This document shows, in pieces, positions 9,456-18,246 of a stretch of 64,000 nt of DNA. The position numbers and the translations under genes are program-made. The notes below the pieces were generated by a model. The model had not been told where the DNA came from. It saw nothing but the letters and a program-made list of their open reading frames with translations, and made no database searches. The DNA comes from Eubacteriales bacterium (lineage in GTDB: Bacteria > Bacillota > Clostridia > Lachnospirales > Lachnospiraceae), in contig JAUNOY010000002.1 in NCBI GenBank assembly GCA_030536995.1, positions 124,001 through 188,000 on the forward strand, read 5' to 3'. The first letter of the stretch is position 1. The number at the start of each line of letters is the position of its first letter.

Positions 9456-9490
9456 AAAAAAAGCGCAGTATCCGAAAATCAGACACTGCG
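9456..9490 (-). terminator. Terminator after the TetR-family gene
   Basis: Read on the minus strand, CGCAGTGTC and GATACTGCG form a stem (with one apposed mismatch pair) around a short loop, followed by CTTTTTTT. Confidence 0.85.
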
Positions 9491-9531
9491 GGATTTTTGT
9501 CTGTATGAAGTTGGGAGAAGAAAATCCTGAT

Positions 9532-10095
9532 TCAGACGTGACTACGTTCGCAATCAAGAATCATATCATTGATTGTTGCTTCAAAGGAATCGGATAATTT
9601 CTTCAGAAAATATTCTCTGTAAGGCGGCATCTTATCATGAATCCAGTTCATGGTAATACCAATAATGGCGTAACCATAAAAATGAGTGATATATTGGATA
9701 TCTTCTTCTGTAACAGAATGGCCTTCTGCGGCTTTTTGGACAAAACGGCTTACAAATGCAAAGGTGACCTCTTTTAAATATCGTTCCAGAAGCTCTTTCC
9801 TGCTGGAGTTATAGAGATGGATTACAGCCTGACGGTAGCCCAGCACAATGGAGGCTGTGCGCAGAAATTCTTCATAAAAGCCGGAGTTTTCACAACTGTC
9901 TGCAAGAACGCGTTCTGCTTCCTCTCTGAAAAGCTGTTCGAGAAGATCATAGATATCTGCGTAATAATAATAAAAAGTATTGCGGTTGATACCGCATGTT
10001 TCTACGATATCTTTTACGGTAATCTTATCCAGAGTCTTCTGATTCAGAAGTTCCAGAAAGGTTGATTTGATTGCTTTTTTTGTAAAAGCAGACAT
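9532..10095 (-). CDS. TetR-family transcriptional regulator
   Basis: 187-residue one-domain regulator. The N-terminal helix-turn-helix is about residues 5-50 (ITVKDIVETCGINRNTFYYY). The C-terminal ligand domain resembles the TetR_C_7/DhaS type (GITMNWIHDKMPPYREY). I chose the ATG at 10095 because AAGGAG sits 10 bases upstream. A longer frame starting at 10128 lacks a comparable site. It is transcribed ahead of the DUF308-oleate hydratase pair but separated from it by a terminator, so control of that pair by a fatty-acid-like ligand is plausible but unproven. Confidence 0.86.
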   Translation of the reverse strand: MSAFTKKAIKSTFLELLNQKTLDKITVKDIVETCGINRNTFYYYYADIYDLLEQLFREEAERVLADSCENSGFYEEFLRTASIVLGYRQAVIHLYNSSRKELLERYLKEVTFAFVSRFVQKAAEGHSVTEEDIQYITHFYGYAIIGITMNWIHDKMPPYREYFLKKLSDSFEATINDMILDCERSHV

Positions 10096-10259
10096 GGATG
10101 CGTCACTCCTTTCGACAAAATTTTGCATAGTATGAGAGTAGCAGAGACGAAAGGAAATGTCAAATAAGTTCCTGTAAATTTCGACCTGTTTTTTGAGGTA
10201 TCTAAGGTGTTGCAGGATAATATATTTTAGATGGAATATGTTGTAAAAGGCGGTGCATT

Positions 10260-11987
10260 ATGCCTGATCAGAAGCTTGATAACCTTTTAAATCTGGCAAT
10301 GGATTCCACAGAACGGGAGAGAGAAAAATCACTGAATCTCAATGTGGGATTTGATTCTGAGGAAAAATTGTGGGATGTAATCGTGAAATACAGCGGGAAT
10401 GCAGAAAGTTTAAGGGATGAAGGAATTACTGTGGTGGAGCTGTTGGGAGGATTTGCCATTGTTACGCTTCCCGAAAGCAGACTGGAGGAATTTTCCGGTA
10501 TGCCGCAGGTGGAATTTGTGGAAAAGCCAAAACGTATTTATTTTGAGGTTTTTGAGGCAAAGCAGGCTTCCTGCATCAGTTCTGTGCAGACAGAGGAAAA
10601 GGATCTGTCAGGAAAAGGTGTTCTTGTGGGAATTGTAGATTCAGGTATAGATTACCGTCATCCGGATTTTCGTAAGGAGGACGGGAGTACCCGGATTCTG
10701 AGAATCTGGGATCAGAGCGACAACAGCGGAAAACCTCCGGAAGGCTATGTAATGGGAACGGAATATTCGCAGGAGGAAATTAATAAAGCCCTGTCTCTTT
10801 CTGAGGAGGATGGCAGAAAAATTGTGCCTGAGAGGGATTTCAGTGGTCATGGAACAGCAGTACTTGGGATTACGGCGGGAAATGGAAGAGCGTCGGATGG
10901 CGTGAACAGGGGAGTAGCCTATGAAAGTGACCTTTTGGTTGTAAAGCTTGGGATACCCCGTGAGGATTCTTTTCCCAGAACTACAGAGCTGATGCAGGGA
11001 ATTGACTACCTGGTAAAGCAGTCTCTGGCTATGGGACAGCCGATGGCGCTGAACCTCAGTTTCGGAAATAATTACGGGAGTCATACAGGAGACAGTCTTC
11101 TGGAAACCTATATTGATAATGCGGCAGGAGTGGGCAGGATTTCTGTTTGCGCAGGTACAGGGAATAACGGAAATGATAATCTACATACAGGCGGAAGACT
11201 TGGAACAGAAGAGGTGCAGGAAATCGAATTTGGTGTCAGTCCCTATGAACCGGTTCTTAATATCCAGCTCTGGAAGTCCTATTCAGACGAGATGGAAATT
11301 TATGTCGAGAGTCCTTCCGGAGACAGAATCGGTCCTCTTTACGAGGATCTGGGAGCATGGCGTTATCGTTTAGAAAATACGGAGCTTTTGATTTATTACG
11401 GGAAACCGGGACCGTTTCAGATTACGCAGGAGATATACATAGACTTTATTCCTACAGGAAGCTACGTTGACAGCGGTGTATGGAAAATTGTTTTACGGGG
11501 AGTAAAAATTAAGGAAGGGGAATACCATCTCTGGCTTCCGGGAGGAAATGTTCTGAATCCGCAGACTGGATTTTTTCTGCCCCGGGCAGAGGGCACTTTG
11601 ACGATTCCGTCAACCTCTGCCAAAGTCATCACAGTAGGAGCTTATGATTCCAGACTGAATGCGTATGCTGATTTTTCAGGCAGAGGCAGCCGTTTCCTTC
11701 CTTTTCGGAAGCCCGATCTTGCAGCTCCGGGGGTAAACATTACAGCGCCCCGTGCAGGAGGGGGATATGCCGGATTTACGGGAACCTCATTTGCCGCGCC
11801 CTTTGTCACAGGAAGCGCAGCTCTTCTCATGGAATGGGGAATCACAGAGAAAAACGACCCCTATCTCTTTGGAGAAAAAATCAAAGCCTATCTCCGCCGC
11901 GGCGCCCGCCCCCTGCCCGGGTTTGAGGAATATCCCAATCCGGAGGTGGGATATGGGGCGCTGTGTGTGAAGGAAAGTCTCCCATAG
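10260..11987 (+). CDS. Csp-like subtilisin family (S8) serine protease
   Basis: 575-residue subtilase with a complete catalytic triad: Asp127 (GIVDSGID), His197 (SGHGTA) and Ser510 (GTSFAAP). The oxyanion Asn is in GTGNNG at about 300-304. A 120-residue insert (about 320-440) before the Ser segment matches the jelly-roll domain of clostridial Csp proteases, which activate the cortex lytic enzyme during spore germination. There is no signal peptide, as in Csp proteins. The N-terminal 100 residues resemble a propeptide. No sleC or other germination gene is nearby, so the germination role is by family only. The start is ATG 10260. Confidence 0.85.
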   Translation: MPDQKLDNLLNLAMDSTEREREKSLNLNVGFDSEEKLWDVIVKYSGNAESLRDEGITVVELLGGFAIVTLPESRLEEFSGMPQVEFVEKPKRIYFEVFEAKQASCISSVQTEEKDLSGKGVLVGIVDSGIDYRHPDFRKEDGSTRILRIWDQSDNSGKPPEGYVMGTEYSQEEINKALSLSEEDGRKIVPERDFSGHGTAVLGITAGNGRASDGVNRGVAYESDLLVVKLGIPREDSFPRTTELMQGIDYLVKQSLAMGQPMALNLSFGNNYGSHTGDSLLETYIDNAAGVGRISVCAGTGNNGNDNLHTGGRLGTEEVQEIEFGVSPYEPVLNIQLWKSYSDEMEIYVESPSGDRIGPLYEDLGAWRYRLENTELLIYYGKPGPFQITQEIYIDFIPTGSYVDSGVWKIVLRGVKIKEGEYHLWLPGGNVLNPQTGFFLPRAEGTLTIPSTSAKVITVGAYDSRLNAYADFSGRGSRFLPFRKPDLAAPGVNITAPRAGGGYAGFTGTSFAAPFVTGSAALLMEWGITEKNDPYLFGEKIKAYLRRGARPLPGFEEYPNPEVGYGALCVKESLP

Positions 11988-12070
11988 GTTCTCTTTCCGA
12001 TATATGGAGAAAATTTGTATACAATGTATAAGACAGTCTAAAAAAACACATTTAATCTGGAAAATATAGC

Positions 12071-12086
12071 TAGTATGTGTTATACT
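12071..12086 (+). promoter_or_regulatory. Extended -10 promoter ahead of the MetV-RnfC gene
   Basis: TGTTATACT (12078-12086) is an extended -10 element. No good -35 is visible. A small palindrome, GCAAAGCTTGC, follows at 12100. Confidence 0.45.
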
Positions 12087-12182
12087 AAATTGTACTAATG
12101 CAAAGCTTGCTTATTTGATTATTATTATTTTTTTCAGTGTGCAGAGGCGGAGGAAGTAATAACGACAAATGGCGGAGGATTT

Positions 12183-14177
12183 GTGTATCAAACTGATAAG
12201 GAAGGTGAGCAATTGGAAAACTACACCAAGTATAAGTTAAAAAGTAGCGATGAACTGGCAGCGTTATTAGCTGATAAAGACAATCTGTTCGTTGTTGCCT
12301 GCAACAAGTGCTTCAAAGAATTTGAAACTATTGACGAACCGGAATGTGGCGAATTTATTGAGTTTGCTGCAGCACAGGGCAAGACAGTTACAGGCAGCAT
12401 GAAGGTTGATTTCTTATGTAATAAGAGAGCAACAGAGAAGAAATTACAGGATGCGATTCCGGAAGGAACAGAACATGTTGTTGTAATTTCCTGTGGACTC
12501 GGAATTCAGACAGTTGCAGATCTGGCAGGCAAGCCAATCGTTGCAGCCAGTGATTCCCTGAATTATACAGGACATCACGGTATGGCTCTGACAAAGAAAA
12601 CATGTGATGCCTGCGCTCAGTGTTATCTGAATATCACTGGCGGTATCTGCCCGATCGTTGACTGTTCCAAGAGCCTTGTCAACGGACAGTGCGGCGGTGC
12701 AAAGAATGGTAAATGTGAAGTGGACGGAGAGAGGGACTGTGCATGGGAGAAAATTTACAGAAGACTTGAGAAACAGGGTCGTCTGGAAGAATTTTTAAAC
12801 CAGCCGGTACAGATGCGCGACTACTCCAAGACAAACTTCAAGGTGATCAATGACTATGTGAAAGCAATCCGTGAAGAGAGATTCGCAGGCTATGATGGAG
12901 GTGTTCATCCGTCAGAACGTAAGGAACTCAGCGAACATATCGCTCTTGAGAGATTCCCTGAGCCTAAGACAGTTGTTATTTCCATGTCACAGCACCTTGG
13001 CGCTCCAGCTCATCCAATCGTTGAGGTTGGAGATTATGTAAAAGTCGGACAGAAGGTTGGTGAAGCTTCCGCATTTATCAGCGCTCCTGTTCATTCAAGT
13101 GTCAGCGGAACTGTTGTTGCAGTAGAACCTCGTATGCATGCCACAAGAGGGGCAGAGGTTATGGCTGTAGTCATTGAATCCGATGGCAAAAATACTCTGC
13201 ATGAATCTGTAAAACCGAATAAAGATTATAAAGACCTTACACCGGATGAGATTATTGAAATCGTAAAAGAAGCCGGAATCGTAGGTATGGGCGGTGCCGG
13301 ATTCCCGACCTCTGTCAAGCTGAAACCAAACAAGCCAATCGATGCAGTTATCCTTAACGGATGTGAGTGTGAACCGCTTCTGACTGCTGACCACAGAGTG
13401 CTTCTTGAGTTTGCAGATGACATCATTTATGGTCTTCAGGCTATGCTTAAGACTGTTGATGCGGAAAAAGGTATCATTGTAATCGAAGATAATAAACCGG
13501 ATGCAATCGAGCTTATGAAAGCGAAAGTTGCAGATATTGAAAATATTGAAGTAGAAGTAGCAAGAACCAAATACCCGCAGGGCGCTGAAAAAACTCTTAT
13601 CAAACGCGTTACAGGCAAATCTGTACCACGTGGAGGACTGCCGGCAGATGTAGGTGTTGTTGTAAGTAATATCAGTACTGTTAAGGCTATTTCCGATGCA
13701 ATCCAGAAAGGTATGCCTCTGATTGAGCGTGTTGCAACTGTAACCGGTGAAAAGATTAAGAAACCGGGCAATTACATAGTAAAAATCGGTACGAATGTAC
13801 AGGAACTGATTGACTACTGCGGTGGTACCACAGATGACGACGTTCTCATTAAGATGGGCGGTCCTATGATGGGATTTGAACTGAAAGATCTGAACGTACC
13901 TATGATGAAAGGCTCCAACGGTATTATCGCCATTGATACAGACGAGACACAGCCTCTGGAATGTATCAAGTGCGGACGTTGTGTGGATGTCTGTCCAATG
14001 GAACTTTCACCGCTGTATTTTGCGAAGCTGGCTGATCAGGAAGACTGGCTGGGCATGAAAGACAGAAATGTTATGGACTGTGTAGAGTGCCGTTGCTGCG
14101 AATTCATCTGTTCATCCAAGATTCCGTTAGTAACTAAGATTAAAGCCGGTAAAAATGCGATAAGGGGGATGAAGTAA
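12183..14177 (+). CDS. MetV-RnfC fusion, methylene-THF reductase electron-transfer subunit (RnfC2 type)
   Basis: 664-residue fusion. Residues about 10-225 are a MetV-like domain with cysteine clusters (CDACAQC 141-147, then GGICP, and GQCGGAKNGKC). Residues about 240-664 are RnfC-like: an NADH/FMN-binding GMGGAGFPT at 368-376, then two [4Fe-4S] motifs at Cys594/597/600/604 and Cys633/636/639/643. In acetogens RnfC2 passes electrons from NADH to MetFV for reduction of methylene-THF to methyl-THF in the Wood-Ljungdahl pathway. Here the MetV-like part is duplicated, because a separate MetV gene follows one base after the stop. The start is GTG 12183 (GGCGGAGG); TTG 12213, behind AAGGTGAG, is equally likely. 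Cytosolic. Confidence 0.88.
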   Translation: MYQTDKEGEQLENYTKYKLKSSDELAALLADKDNLFVVACNKCFKEFETIDEPECGEFIEFAAAQGKTVTGSMKVDFLCNKRATEKKLQDAIPEGTEHVVVISCGLGIQTVADLAGKPIVAASDSLNYTGHHGMALTKKTCDACAQCYLNITGGICPIVDCSKSLVNGQCGGAKNGKCEVDGERDCAWEKIYRRLEKQGRLEEFLNQPVQMRDYSKTNFKVINDYVKAIREERFAGYDGGVHPSERKELSEHIALERFPEPKTVVISMSQHLGAPAHPIVEVGDYVKVGQKVGEASAFISAPVHSSVSGTVVAVEPRMHATRGAEVMAVVIESDGKNTLHESVKPNKDYKDLTPDEIIEIVKEAGIVGMGGAGFPTSVKLKPNKPIDAVILNGCECEPLLTADHRVLLEFADDIIYGLQAMLKTVDAEKGIIVIEDNKPDAIELMKAKVADIENIEVEVARTKYPQGAEKTLIKRVTGKSVPRGGLPADVGVVVSNISTVKAISDAIQKGMPLIERVATVTGEKIKKPGNYIVKIGTNVQELIDYCGGTTDDDVLIKMGGPMMGFELKDLNVPMMKGSNGIIAIDTDETQPLECIKCGRCVDVCPMELSPLYFAKLADQEDWLGMKDRNVMDCVECRCCEFICSSKIPLVTKIKAGKNAIRGMK

Positions 14178-14178
14178 G

Positions 14179-14802
14179 ATGTTAATTACCGAATTAAAAT
14201 CCAAAGAAACCATCGCATCACTGGTTAATGGAAAAAATGTTTTTATCATTAACTGCCAGGGATGTAAAGAAGTTCATTTCCCTGAAAAAGAATCCGTAAA
14301 TCTCCAGAGAGAGCTGGCTGCTGACGGAAGACTTACAGGTGTTATCACAACAGACTATATCTGTAATGTTGAGAATATGAAGCTTCGTCTCAAAAAACAC
14401 ATGGACGAGATTGAAGAAGCAGATGTTGTGCTTGTTCTTTCCTGCGGTGTTGGCGTACAGACAATTGCGGAATATCTTGAAAATAAAACTGTATATGCAG
14501 CCTGCGATACCATCCGCGTACCTGGTTTCCAGGGAGTGACTCCTCTGGAGTACAAATGTGACCAGTGCGGCGAATGTTATCTGAACTTAACCGGTGGCAT
14601 CTGCCCGATTACTGCCTGCTCCAAGAGTCTTGTCAACGGACAGTGCGGCGGTTCCAAGAACGGTAAATGTGAAGTGGACGGCGAAATGGAATGTGGATGG
14701 GAGCGCATCTACAGACGTCTCGAAGAAATCGGACGTCTGGATTTGGTGAAGTGCCCGACACAGATCCGTAACTACGCAACAGATGACGAAGTGTCCAAGT
14801 AA
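14179..14802 (+). CDS. metV: MetV, zinc-binding subunit of methylene-THF reductase
   Basis: 207-residue methylenetetrahydrofolate reductase C-terminal-type protein (MetV). Cysteine motifs CDQCGEC, GGICPITAC and GQCGGSKNGKC are nearly identical to those in the N-terminal domain of the preceding fusion, so the two arose by duplication. In characterised acetogens MetV is an obligate partner of MetF and links it to an electron-input subunit. It begins one base after the upstream stop and is followed 40 bases later by metF. ATG 14179 has GGGGGATGAAG upstream. Confidence 0.9.
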   Translation: MLITELKSKETIASLVNGKNVFIINCQGCKEVHFPEKESVNLQRELAADGRLTGVITTDYICNVENMKLRLKKHMDEIEEADVVLVLSCGVGVQTIAEYLENKTVYAACDTIRVPGFQGVTPLEYKCDQCGECYLNLTGGICPITACSKSLVNGQCGGSKNGKCEVDGEMECGWERIYRRLEEIGRLDLVKCPTQIRNYATDDEVSK

Positions 14803-14842
14803 AACAACGGTTAAAATTTATATAGAGTAGGAGCAAAATAGA

Positions 14843-15721
14843 ATGAAAATTACTGAATTATTTGAACGTGGTGAATTTGTAGTTTCTGCGGAAGTAGGAC
14901 CGCCGAAAGGAATTCATATTGAAGGTTTGCTTGAAGAAGCAAAGACATATTTAAGTGGTATCACGGCTGTGAACGTAACAGATAATCAGTCCTCCGTTAT
15001 GCGTCTGGGCTCTCTGGCAACATGTAAAGCTTTAAAAGATGAAGGTCTTACTCCAATCTTCCAGCTTACCTGCCGTGACAGAAACCGTATTGCTCTGCAG
15101 TCTGACCTTTTAAGCGCTGCTATGTTAGGAATTGAGAATCTTCTTCTCTTAACAGGCGACCATACAAAAATGGGTGATCACCCACAGGCGAAACCGGTAT
15201 TTGACCTTGATTCTGTTTCTCTGATTCACACAGTAAAACAGTTAGAATCAGGCTATGACCTGGGTGGAAACGAACTGGTTGGAGAACCGCCTAAATTTGC
15301 CAAAGGTGCAGTAGTATCTCCTTGCAGCGATTCTGTTGATGCACAGCTTGCCAAGATGGAACGTAAGGTTCGCGCTGGCGCTGACTACTTCCAGACACAG
15401 GCTGTTTATGAACCTGAGAAATTTATCAAATTTATGGAAAAAGCAAAACAGTTCGGTAAACCGGTACAGCTTGGTATCGTAATTCCGAAATCTGTTGGAA
15501 TGGCAAGATTCATGAATGCGAATGTAGCAGGTGTTCATGTTCCGGAAGAGATGATTGAAGAGCTGAAAGCAGATAAAGAAAAGACAAAAGCAGGAATCAC
15601 AGGTGTAGAGATTGCCGCACGTATCATTAGAGAGTGTAAGCCATACTGCCAGGGTGTACATATCATGGCTCTTGGTTGGGAATCTAAAGTGCCGGAAATC
15701 CTGAAACTTGCCGGAATCTGA
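14843..15721 (+). CDS. metF: 5,10-methylenetetrahydrofolate reductase MetF
   Basis: 292-residue FAD or FMN flavoprotein TIM barrel that reduces 5,10-methylene-THF to 5-methyl-THF. Family features include the N-terminal Glu in SAEVGPPKG, the block LLLLTGDHTKMGDHPQ, and DYFQTQAVYE. Together with MetV and the MetV-RnfC fusion it forms the final gene of a three-gene operon. The product supplies methyl groups to the Wood-Ljungdahl pathway and/or methionine synthesis. GTAGGAGC precedes ATG 14843. Confidence 0.95.
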   Translation: MKITELFERGEFVVSAEVGPPKGIHIEGLLEEAKTYLSGITAVNVTDNQSSVMRLGSLATCKALKDEGLTPIFQLTCRDRNRIALQSDLLSAAMLGIENLLLLTGDHTKMGDHPQAKPVFDLDSVSLIHTVKQLESGYDLGGNELVGEPPKFAKGAVVSPCSDSVDAQLAKMERKVRAGADYFQTQAVYEPEKFIKFMEKAKQFGKPVQLGIVIPKSVGMARFMNANVAGVHVPEEMIEELKADKEKTKAGITGVEIAARIIRECKPYCQGVHIMALGWESKVPEILKLAGI

Positions 15722-15750
15722 TAACTTCATAAAATAAGAGGCATAAAAAG

Positions 15751-15808
15751 AACTCCTTCTATGGGTAATGTGATAATATTCACGAAAGTCCATAGAGGGA
15801 GTTTTTTA
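15751..15808. terminator. Terminator between metF and the minus-strand flavoprotein
   Basis: AACTCCTTCTATGG pairs with CCATAGAGGGAGTT (one internal mismatch), followed by a T run. The hairpin can serve both convergent operons. Confidence 0.85.
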
Positions 15809-16735
15809 AATATTTTCCAAAATATAATCTGCAAGCTTTTCTGCCTGAAAGGATACTCCGTCCACAATCGGGTGGACGTGATGGCAGTTTCCGCAAAGAT
15901 GGAGCCATTCGGGCAGAGCATTTAAGTCAGGAGCAGTCTCCCACAGAGCCGGGAAGAAGTTCTGAATCAGGGTACGGTCCGGAATCAGCCCTGCGGCGAT
16001 AATCAGAAGAGAACACTCCACACGGCGAAGGGTATTGGTGGGGATATCCAAAAGGGTGACTGCTTCGATGTGTGGATAACCGTGAACTTCGATCAGTCTG
16101 GTACGGAGAAACAGGGGAATCTGAAAAGCTTCCAGACAGTTTATGCGGTTTCTTAAAAGAGCAGGACTTTTGTCTGCGATTTCTGTCATACAGATGACTT
16201 CTTTGCCGCATAAAGACAGGCGTCTGGCGAGAATCATTCCAATGTCACCGCTTCCGATGATAACGGCTTTGTCACCGATATCCTTATGGTGGATATTTAT
16301 GAGTTTCTGGGCTTCTCCGGCGGTAAAAATTCCGGCGGGTCTTGTGCCGCTGACACCCAGACTTCCAAGGGCTCGTTCCGTACAGCCGGAAGCAAGAATA
16401 AGGTGCAAAAAAGAACAGGTCCGGATACCTCCAGTATTTGAAAAGGTGATGGTCTTATCCGGAGACACCTCAAGAACCTCTGTACAGAGAAGGATTTGAA
16501 CAGAAGTTTTTTTTAGCTGCTGTTCCAGTTGTCGGGCGTATTCCGTACCGGTGAGGTCTTCACCGAAATAGGAAAGACCGAATCCGTGGTGAATGCACTG
16601 ACAGAGAACTCCGCCGAGAGTATCTCCACGGTCAATCAGGAGAATCCTTGATTGTGGACTGCATTTCCAGATACGACAGGCAGCAGTCATTCCGGCAGCG
16701 CCGCCGCCGATGATTACGAAATCAAACTGCGTCAT
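15806..16735 (-). CDS. FAD/NAD-linked oxidoreductase, GlpB-like partner of a GlpA-type dehydrogenase
   Basis: 309-residue pyridine nucleotide-disulfide type flavoprotein. It has an N-terminal FAD motif (IIGGGAAGM, residues 8-16), a second nucleotide motif (IIGSGDIGM, about 159-167) and the late FAD motif around CGNCHHVHPIVDG. Its start overlaps the end of the GlpA-like gene by 4 bases (ATGA), indicating a two-subunit enzyme. In clostridia such pairs are annotated as anaerobic glycerol-3-phosphate dehydrogenase or amine/opine oxidase subunits. A third, DUF1667 subunit, often present, is missing here. Confidence 0.82.
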   Translation of the reverse strand: MTQFDFVIIGGGAAGMTAACRIWKCSPQSRILLIDRGDTLGGVLCQCIHHGFGLSYFGEDLTGTEYARQLEQQLKKTSVQILLCTEVLEVSPDKTITFSNTGGIRTCSFLHLILASGCTERALGSLGVSGTRPAGIFTAGEAQKLINIHHKDIGDKAVIIGSGDIGMILARRLSLCGKEVICMTEIADKSPALLRNRINCLEAFQIPLFLRTRLIEVHGYPHIEAVTLLDIPTNTLRRVECSLLIIAAGLIPDRTLIQNFFPALWETAPDLNALPEWLHLCGNCHHVHPIVDGVSFQAEKLADYILENI

Positions 16736-18246
16736 GTCAAGTCTCCTTTGAGAAAGTAAGAATTACTGCTGTCTTTGCAGATTTCGGAAATCGGTTTCTC
16801 AAGTTTCCGGGCGAGCAGTCTGGTAATCTCATAAGAGCACCGACTTCCCTGACAGGCTCCCATTCCGCTTCCGCACCGACGTTTCACGCCATCGACTGTT
16901 TTGGCTCCGCGGGAAATAGCATCCCGAATCTCCCCTTTGGAAACCTGTTCACAGCGGCAAATAATTTTGCTGTAGGAAGGGTCTTTTTGAATGCATGAAG
17001 TCTTCTCTGAAAGAGAAAGACGACGCATACACACCGGACTTTTTCGTCTGGGGTGGAAGTTCGGGTTCAGAGGAGGATTTCCAAGAACCGGAAGAAGCTG
17101 CCTGACAATGTACTTTGCCAGCTCTTCACAACAGGTAAGCCCCGGCGTCTTAATTCCGATAAGGCTGATAAAAGCAGGGCAGTCTTTTGGCTGGTCTATC
17201 ACAAAGCTGTGAATACTTCTGGGACTTCGGATAATTTCCAGATTCTCCCCCTGAGAAACCTCGAAAGGATTGGGTCTTATGGAGGCGAAGTTTCTAATAA
17301 CTGAAGAAAGAGGAAGTTCAGGAAGAAGTTCTCCAAGACGTTTTTCCAGAAACGCAAGACCATCAGAAGAGGTTGAGAAGTCATCGCGCTCACAATCTCC
17401 CTGAGCGGAGGGCCCGGCGAGAAGATTTCCGCTCACAGTAGGAACAAGAGTGAGTCCCTTGCCCTTTTCTTCCGGTTCCTCAAAAATAATATGGGAGAGA
17501 AAACCCTTCACAGTTTTGTCGAAGATGAAATAATCGGCTTTTTCCGGATAAATCCGCACAGAGGGCGGGAGCAGCAGCTCACGGACTCTGTCTGCGTACA
17601 CCCCTGCACAGTTGAGGATTCCTCTGGCTGTTATGACTTCTGTTTTGGAAGATTTCGGGGCAGAGGTGTCAGAGACAGTGATACGAAAGCCTCCGTCCGT
17701 TTTTTCAATGTCTGTCACTTTTGAAGAAAGGCGGATTTCACAGCCGTTTTCCAAAGCGTTTTCAAAGGTTGCGATGCCGATTTCCCAAGGCTGAACAGTG
17801 GCGGTATTGGGGCTGTACAGTCCCATATAGATTTCTCCTGCAAGGTGTGGCTCCAGAGCGTGCGCTTCCTCACCGGAAATCAGTTCCAGTCCCGAAACAT
17901 GGTTTTGAAGTCCGTTTTCGTACTTCTTTTTCAGAACTTCAGCGCCTCTGGGGCCGTGGCAGAGCATCAGGGAACCGCATCGGGAAATGGGAACTCCCAG
18001 TTCCTCGCACAGAAAAGGAAAATTCATATTTCCTTTTACGCAGAGACTGCTTTTCAGCGTGTCGGGTTTATTGTCGTAGCCTGCATAAATAATGGCAGTA
18101 TTTGCTCTGGAAATCCCCATGCAGACGTCGTTTTCTTTCTCGATAAGCAGAACCTTAAGCTGGTACCGGGTGAGGGTTCGGGCTGCCATACAGCCCAGAA
18201 CACCGCCGCCGATGACACAGACATCTGCCTGAAACGTGCTACTCAT
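16732..18246 (-). CDS. GlpA-like FAD-dependent dehydrogenase with BFD [2Fe-2S] domain
   Basis: 504-residue protein. Residues 1-370 are a DAO-type FAD domain (N-terminal GGGVLGC motif), followed at about 425-480 by a bacterioferritin-associated-ferredoxin-like domain with CRCEQV and CGSGMGACQGSRC, four cysteines suited to a [2Fe-2S] cluster. The family includes anaerobic glycerol-3-phosphate dehydrogenase and L-2-hydroxyglutarate or sarcosine-type oxidases, so the substrate is uncertain. The start overlaps the stop of the moeA-PBP gene by 8 bases. The two flavoproteins therefore appear to be the last genes of the molybdopterin operon. Confidence 0.82.
   Translation of the reverse strand: MSSTFQADVCVIGGGVLGCMAARTLTRYQLKVLLIEKENDVCMGISRANTAIIYAGYDNKPDTLKSSLCVKGNMNFPFLCEELGVPISRCGSLMLCHGPRGAEVLKKKYENGLQNHVSGLELISGEEAHALEPHLAGEIYMGLYSPNTATVQPWEIGIATFENALENGCEIRLSSKVTDIEKTDGGFRITVSDTSAPKSSKTEVITARGILNCAGVYADRVRELLLPPSVRIYPEKADYFIFDKTVKGFLSHIIFEEPEEKGKGLTLVPTVSGNLLAGPSAQGDCERDDFSTSSDGLAFLEKRLGELLPELPLSSVIRNFASIRPNPFEVSQGENLEIIRSPRSIHSFVIDQPKDCPAFISLIGIKTPGLTCCEELAKYIVRQLLPVLGNPPLNPNFHPRRKSPVCMRRLSLSEKTSCIQKDPSYSKIICRCEQVSKGEIRDAISRGAKTVDGVKRRCGSGMGACQGSRCSYEITRLLARKLEKPISEICKDSSNSYFLKGDLT

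Noticed and set aside
12169-12243. Short ATG frame ahead of and overlapping the MetV-RnfC start, a possible leader peptide
   Set aside because: It has a GGAGG upstream, but the sequence is the shifted frame of the real gene and shows no attenuator hairpin.
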